Shown here in pieces: positions 59,850 to 64,000 of a stretch of DNA of 64,000 bases. Each line of letters opens with the position of its first letter. Positions within the stretch are counted from its first letter, which is position 1. Source of the DNA: Vespula vulgaris. Taxonomy: Eukaryota; Arthropoda; Insecta; Hymenoptera; Vespidae. The notes under the pieces are model-generated. The model saw nothing but the letters and a program-made list of their open reading frames with translations, was not told the DNA's origin and did not search any database. The stretch covers positions 3,251,501 through 3,315,500 of the forward strand of contig NC_066607.1 in NCBI RefSeq assembly GCF_905475345.1. Reading direction: 5' to 3'. Position numbers and translations under genes: made by a program.

Positions 59850-60120
59850 CTGACTCAGCTAATATATATCTAGATATACGTACATATATATATATTGCAT
59901 CTGGATACGCCCGCGCTCGCGTATTTGTCTACTTTGTATATATATCCCCGCACTTTTACAAATACACTAAATATACGTAACTTACTGGTAGACGATAATG
60001 CGTTGACGTTAACGAGTCGCTATAAATTCTATTAAAAACGCTCGCGGATGCGTTTCCCGTTTCAGGACAACGCTCGGTGGTAACGTGCGCAGACCTTCTT
60101 TGTATCGTTCACTGTAAAAT
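59850..60120. other. Short unique stretch
   Basis: TA-rich sequence near 59860-59950, then unique sequence. No gene was recognised. Confidence 0.5.
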
Positions 60121-60155
60121 TCTATCTCTCTCTCTCTCTCTCTCTTTCTCTCTCG
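60121..60155. repeat. (TC)n microsatellite
   Basis: TC tract with one TTTC interruption. Confidence 0.94.
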
Positions 60156-60283
60156 GTCACTCTTGTCTTTGTTGTAGCAAAGGATATAGAGTAGTAAAGA
60201 GAGGACAGGAAAAAAATAAAAGAAGAGGAAGGAAATACGGCACGCGACAAAGCGATAGCAACGATAGAAGTCCTCCCAACCCC

Positions 60284-60284
<1 letters not shown>

Positions 60285-60319
<35 letters not shown>
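60285..60319. repeat. (TC)n microsatellite
   Basis: Uninterrupted TC tract running into a T-run. Confidence 0.95.
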
Positions 60320-60320
<1 letters not shown>

Positions 60321-60498
60321 TTTTTTTCCACCATGCTCGTGGTCGTTCACTCCTTTTGTTTTTCATTGCCGTAGGAAAAAGGAACTATGTACTACCGTAC
60401 TCTCGGGAACTTTGTTACCGGTCCGAAAAGAGTATCCGGGCATATGGTTTCTTATCCAACAAGAGCTAGCTACATAGGATATAGAGGGCTTGGATGAA

Positions 60499-60505
60499 CA
60501 GAGAA

Positions 60506-60535
<30 letters not shown>
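60499..60535. repeat. (GA)n microsatellite
   Basis: GA tract with AAAG interruptions. It is on the opposite polarity to the TC tracts at 60.1 and 60.3 kb. Confidence 0.94.
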
Positions 60536-60536
<1 letters not shown>

Positions 60537-60649
60537 ATAAGGGAAGGACAATACGCCATTCTCGAAGTCTTGGTATGCCATCCAGAAAGGATCTTTTTTC
60601 GTACCTCCTACACATCGTGCCCAGAGCGTCCAAAAGTTTCCAACAATCA

Positions 60650-62480
60650 TTTACCACTTTTTTTTCTTCTTTTCTTTTTCTCTCTTTTACTTCTCTCTTT
60701 TTTTTTCTTTTTTGAAAAAGTTTACAACAAAAAGTCTTCCCTTCTCTTTCGGTTATCTTTCTGAGATTTCGACGGAAAACTTTTCTAAAACTGCCGATCT
60801 GTGATTTCCTTCGAATTTTCTACTAACTTTCATCGCGATCTCTTTCTCTCTTTCTCTGAAATATCTATCCATGCAAAAGGATTTTTAATAATTCTGGTGA
60901 ATATCCGAACAAAAAATATATCGACGAGGAAGACAATTTTACACGTGTTTTTTCCCCTATCAGATTATTAAAAAATTTTTAATTATTCCAAAACGAAAGC
61001 CGCGAATATATTATAACTCTGTAATTGGATATCTCGTTTCTGAAATTCTTTTATATTAATGATTGACTATCTTTTTTTAACGAAATCCCTTTGAGTCATA
61101 TTAAATGCCATTGTGAAATCGGAGATTGACTGTGGAGTGTGGGGAAAAAAAAAATAAAAAAAACTACACAAGCTGGATTTGTTACCAGGGGAAAATCGTG
61201 TACGTGAATCACATAGTTTCCCTCTTTCTCCGATCTCAATTTAAACCTATGTAGATTTTATCGCTCGTATCGCTGATTAGCATGACCTCCCTTTCTCTCT
61301 CTCTCTTTTTCTCTCCTCTCTCTCTTCTCTCGTCTCTATATCTCTCTCTTTCTCGTATCTCGTGTTTCGTTACATCGTAGATATGTACGTATCTGTACAC
61401 GGTACGAATACATCGAATATGCAGGAATGAAAATTTATCTGCCACGACCTTCGCGACCGTCCGTAAGGCCGATGAAAGAAATATGACTATGCGATACTTT
61501 TTCCAGCCGAACGGATGGCAATTGATTAAAAATTAATTCAAAACTGTTGCTTTTAGAAACAAGAAGTGATCGATTCACCAATCTCTTTCAAAGGAAGCAA
61601 ATATTTTCTCACGAATCGTCGTCGCTCGTTTCGACGATATATCGAAGTATCCTATCGTAAAGAAAATTCGATGTTCGAAAATTAAATTGAAAAGAATACG
61701 CGATAAAGAAAATGATCAAAAAGGTAGATTATTCTACGCACGAAAATGATTCAAAATGATTTATGAATTCTAGCCTGACGAATGTAACATTCCTTTCATT
61801 CGTCCCAATCCTTTCCTATCTTTTATCTCTATTTTTTTCTCTTTCGCGCTCTTTTATCTTTTATTACTACTAATCGACCGGAGAGATTATAGAAATATGA
61901 ATCCAATTGGAAAAATATGAGAAGAATGCTTATGCGTGATGATACGTGAAAAGATAAGAGTAACAAAAGCCTCATTGAAACGAAAATCGCAGGGGATCTC
62001 GTTCCATTTTTTGTGATTACGTTCAAGATTTATGCAAGAAAAAGAAAGAAAGAAAGAAAAAAAAGAAGCAAAAAAGGAACGCGCAATTCGAGCTCGAAAA
62101 ATCGACTCTGATCGCTCGGAACCACGACAAGTGGAAAAAAAATAGATATTTAAGAAGCAACAAATTGATATCGAAGGAGGTATATCCTCGCTCATGGAAA
62201 TAAATTTAAACGCGGTTAAAATTCTCGACGCGGATGAAGCATTGCCGAGATGTAACTTGGCAAGAAGTTTATCGCGACTCACGTCGTACAAATTGAAGTT
62301 TGATAGGCGAGTTTAAAAGTGGCTCGAAGAAACGATAAACTGCGACTCCATCCTAGAGGGATCTGGTTCTTTCTTTTTTTCTTTTTACTATTTTTTTTTG
62401 ACTTTTCCTTTCTCTCAAATCTATTTTTTTTCTTTTCTTCTTTTCAGATTTCTTATAGTTTCTCGTCTCGTTCGCTTGTC
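60650..62480. other. Gene-free stretch
   Basis: T-rich run at 60658-60715, AT-rich unique sequence, a TC-rich run at 61292-61360, an A-rich run at about 62038-62078 and T-rich runs at 62370-62450. No open frame shows a domain. Confidence 0.55.
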
Positions 62481-62486
62481 CTATTT

Positions 62487-62596
62487 TCTCTCTGTCTCTC
62501 TCTATCTCGCTCTATCTATCTATCTGTCTATCTATCTATCTATCTATCTATCTCTATCTCTATCTATCTATCTATCTGCCTCTCTCTATCTCTATG
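62487..62596. repeat. (TATC)n compound repeat
   Basis: TC units pass into about 20 TATC units with CTATC and TGTC variants. It reads SIYLSIYLSIYL, which accounts for the two open frames at 62319-62844. Confidence 0.95.
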
Positions 62597-62599
62597 ACT

Positions 62600-63770
62600 T
62601 TAATCACTTTTCCATTTCTTCTTTTTTTTTCGAACCAAGCGCTCCTCCCTTAACACTTCATGCCACTCACGTCGCCATGGTAACTACCTCCGACTGCGAA
62701 TTCAAAGTGCTTCAAAGTATCAAAAGGATTCTCTTATCTTCTCAACGATACGCACACTCCACTCTCGTCGTTTCTCGCAAATCCACTTTCTCTCCGGGAA
62801 GTAGCATCGGGAAGCAATCTCTTGCGTCTTGCTTCTCGATGTAATACCTTTATTTTCCCTCGCGTTCGAAAGAAGTAAACTTTTTTTCCTTCCCTTTTAT
62901 CTTTTCATTTTTCCTTGCTTTCTCCTTTGTCCAAAAGAAACTGGAGAAATGTAGAAAAGATTTTATTCGTACACGCGAAAGCATTCCGAAACGTTCGCGC
63001 GAACCTTCTTTTTTTCGCAGTCACTGTAAACGTCGCTGATAAAAATATTTCTCCAATATGCACGCGCAAAACGTGAAACGTGTTTAGAAAAATATTTGCC
63101 ATTTTTTTTCTCTTTTTCCTTTTTTTGTTTTTTATTTCCTTTTTTTTTTTTCACGTTGCAGATTTCACCCTATACGATACGCGATCAGTTTAGTTGGCTC
63201 GGCCAACAAACGTTCTCTGTTATTATTACAATAAATCAATTGCACTCGTTATAGTTTTTTTTTTTCCCCGAAAGATGTACTACTTTTAATAAAAATCTTC
63301 GATAACAAATACCCATATCTTGATGCAAAGATCGTGAAACAAAAATAAAACGATATCATTACTATCAATTAATACATCGAAAAAGATCTGTGAATGCGAT
63401 AGAAACGATTAAATATATTTATCGCGATGCATCGATTATCGAGTATATTCGATGTATCGATATTTTTTTTTTGTTTCACGAAATGCTTAGGAGAAGAAAC
63501 GTTCGACGCGATTAAATAAAGGAGTAGCGCGATGAGTGCGATTAAATGGAAAAGAAAAGAGAAAAAGGAGAGAAAAAAATGCCATGAAATAAGAACGACG
63601 TCGAGTTTTTATTTCTCTCGAAGATAACTTTCGACAGTCTCGTTTCACCGAAAAAAGATCGGTAGTGCATGTTGGTACGATCAGGATAAAGAAATGGCGG
63701 AAGGAGAAACGGTAAAGGAAAAAAACAAAATGCACGGAAGGTGCACTAGGAACACTAGGAGTGATAGCAG
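62600..63770. other. Gene-free stretch
   Basis: Unique sequence with T-runs at 63100-63150 and an 11-bp hairpin (one G-U pair) at 63425-63459 followed by nine T. No gene was recognised. Confidence 0.55.
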
Positions 63771-63779
63771 TACGAGAGA

Positions 63780-64000
63780 TAGAGGCGCGAGAACGAAAAC
63801 AATATCCGCGTCGCGACGCCTTTTCGCGTCGAGCGTAAAGCCAATCCGACGTGTCGAAAAGTTTGTTCGCCGCTTTTCCGGCGCCGTCGGGTTTTCACGA
63901 AGAGACACACACACACACACACATATACACGCGCACGCGCACGCACAACACAGAGACACGTGCACCCTCTTTCGTCTCTTCTTCGATCGAGGCGAAATTG
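63780..64000. promoter_or_regulatory. CpG-rich window edge, possible promoter side
   Basis: The last 220 bp are CpG-rich compared with the rest. They hold a perfect cgacgc-cttttc-gcgtcg hairpin (63814-63831), GGCGCC-containing sequence, then a CA/CGCACG alternating repeat (63903-63950). Such composition is common near insect promoters or 5' exons, but the next gene, if any, is outside the window. Confidence 0.2.
63903..63950. repeat. (CA)n with GCGCAC alternating tail
   Basis: About ten CA units, then TATACA and GCGCAC units. It is alternating purine-pyrimidine, a likely Z-DNA-forming run. Confidence 0.93.

Noticed and set aside
63425..63468. Hairpin followed by T9, like a bacterial terminator or Pol III end
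   Set aside because: The stem has a G-U pair, there is no Pol III promoter box upstream, and T-runs are frequent here. The surroundings are eukaryotic, so a bacterial terminator makes no sense.

Overview
This 64 kb window looks like nuclear DNA from an insect. A hymenopteran (bee, wasp or ant) is the best guess, but that is inference. The signs are strongly AT-rich DNA, CpG-containing words (TCGA, ACGT, CGAA, GCGCGC) that are not depleted, a very high density of short GA/TC, TA, CA and tri- or tetranucleotide microsatellites, and little that looks like transposon sequence. Nothing resembles a bacterial, viral or organellar gene layout: there are no operons, no tightly packed ORFs and no ribosome-binding pattern.

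I found no protein-coding gene that I can support. Most long open frames are microsatellites read through in translation (runs of SLSL, ERER, FFFF, YIYI, QPTNQPT). The few open frames made of ordinary sequence (about 14.45-14.58, 24.25-24.6, 47.87-48.28 and 57.43-58.02 kb) have no recognisable domain and often no ATG, so they are listed only as weak candidates. No tRNA, rRNA, snRNA or known microRNA was recognised by eye. The window is best read as intergenic DNA or part of a very long intron. Promoters, UTRs or lncRNA exons could be hidden in it, because they cannot be called without transcript data.

Layout. 0-3 kb is AT-rich unique sequence with a long TA tract. 3.2-3.3 kb holds a CCAA/CCAG repeat whose reverse complement recurs at 11.4-11.5 kb. 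3.4-22 kb is dense in GA/TC tracts, with a CpG-rich patch at 17.9-18.0 kb. 22-26 kb holds a perfect 30-bp palindrome and a quieter segment with two inverted structures (24.86-24.96 and 25.15-25.23 kb). 26.8-29.2 kb and 38-39.4 kb are very AT-rich. 34.15-34.19 kb holds two adjacent hairpins. 36.5-36.8, 39.4-39.65, 56.35-56.65 and 63.78-64.0 kb are repeat-poor, CpG-richer patches that are candidate regulatory or promoter DNA. 46.86-46.98 kb holds a 15-bp perfect inverted repeat. 52.15-52.64 kb holds three diverged copies of a roughly 105-bp unit. 53-64 kb returns to microsatellite-dense DNA.

No genes can be shown to work together here. The most interesting material is structural: inverted repeats that could fold into hairpins, the diverged tandem unit, and the few repeat-free CpG-rich islands.
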